5,226 nucleotides of DNA, taken from NCBI GenBank assembly GCA_947588865.1, contig CANPYQ010000070.1, forward strand, positions 1 through 5,226, in the 5' to 3' direction. The stretch's first letter is position 1, and each line of letters begins with the position of its first letter. The notes under the pieces are model-generated. The model was not told where the DNA came from. It saw only the letters and a program-made list of their open reading frames with translations, and ran no database searches. The position numbers and the translations under genes are program-made. Of the stretch, positions 5,193-5,226 are shown piece after piece. This stretch comes from an uncultured Bacilli bacterium (GTDB lineage Bacteria; Bacillota_I; Bacilli_A; RF39; UBA660).

Positions 5193-5226
5193 CCATATAA
5201 TATAAGGCTTTTAGTATCTAAATTAT
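5172..5226. other. Sequence unrelated to the penicillin-binding protein family
   Basis: From just after the STFK codons to the window end, none of the three forward frames gives the hydrophobic Ile/Leu/Ala-rich helix that normally follows this motif, and all three contain stops. I see no terminal inverted repeat, no group II intron-like start (GTGCG) and no gene start. The origin of this segment is unresolved. Confidence 0.5.

Noticed and set aside
1..5226. CRISPR array, tRNA, rRNA or insertion sequence
   Set aside because: I found no regularly spaced direct repeats, cloverleaf, rRNA-like segment, transposase or terminal inverted repeats.

Overview
The window is strongly AT-rich and uses Bacillota-type signals: purine-rich Shine-Dalgarno sites, TTGACA/TATAAT promoters and U-tract hairpin terminators. 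A low-GC Bacillota host is most likely, perhaps an uncultured gut Bacilli or Clostridia lineage. The surface protein's C-terminus (TPNTYD, hydrophobic segment, KSKK) fits such a host. TGG is used freely for Trp and TAA or TGA act as stops, so nothing suggests a Mycoplasma-type code. The assignment is inference; no rRNA or other taxonomic marker is present.

Layout. (1) At 101-1302 lies a secreted, membrane- or wall-anchored protein with two tandem copies of one domain, each ending in an acidic DWxxDG(D/E)YE loop. Its promoter has a perfect TTGACA box, an extended TATAAT box and an uninterrupted run of ten G in the spacer, an arrangement typical of phase-variable promoters. A hairpin terminator follows at 1375-1405. 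(2) The intergenic region 1303-1709 holds that terminator, several inverted repeats, a perfect ArsR/SmtB-type operator at 1535-1556 overlapping a promoter, and a long leader. In that leader a Shine-Dalgarno-like site is separated from the start codon by a 15-bp hairpin. (3) At 1710-4023 is a two-gene metal-resistance operon: an ArsR/SmtB-family repressor with a complete alpha-5 zinc site, overlapping by 11 bases a P1B-2 (Zn/Cd/Pb) efflux ATPase. A terminator hairpin lies at 4229-4257. (4) At 4290-5192 is the N-terminal part of a class B penicillin-binding protein. Its reading frame ends a few residues after the catalytic STFK motif, and the last ~55 bases of the window no longer resemble the family.

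How the genes work together. The repressor and pump form a standard self-contained circuit: metal binding should release the repressor from the operator and allow synthesis of the exporter. The surface protein and the penicillin-binding protein are separate units with no visible functional link to metal export. The most noteworthy signal is the poly-G promoter, which predicts that cells switch or tune display of the surface protein by slipped-strand mispairing. Also worth checking are the penicillin-binding protein break, the hairpin between ribosome-binding site and start codon, and the cysteine-rich wing of the repressor.
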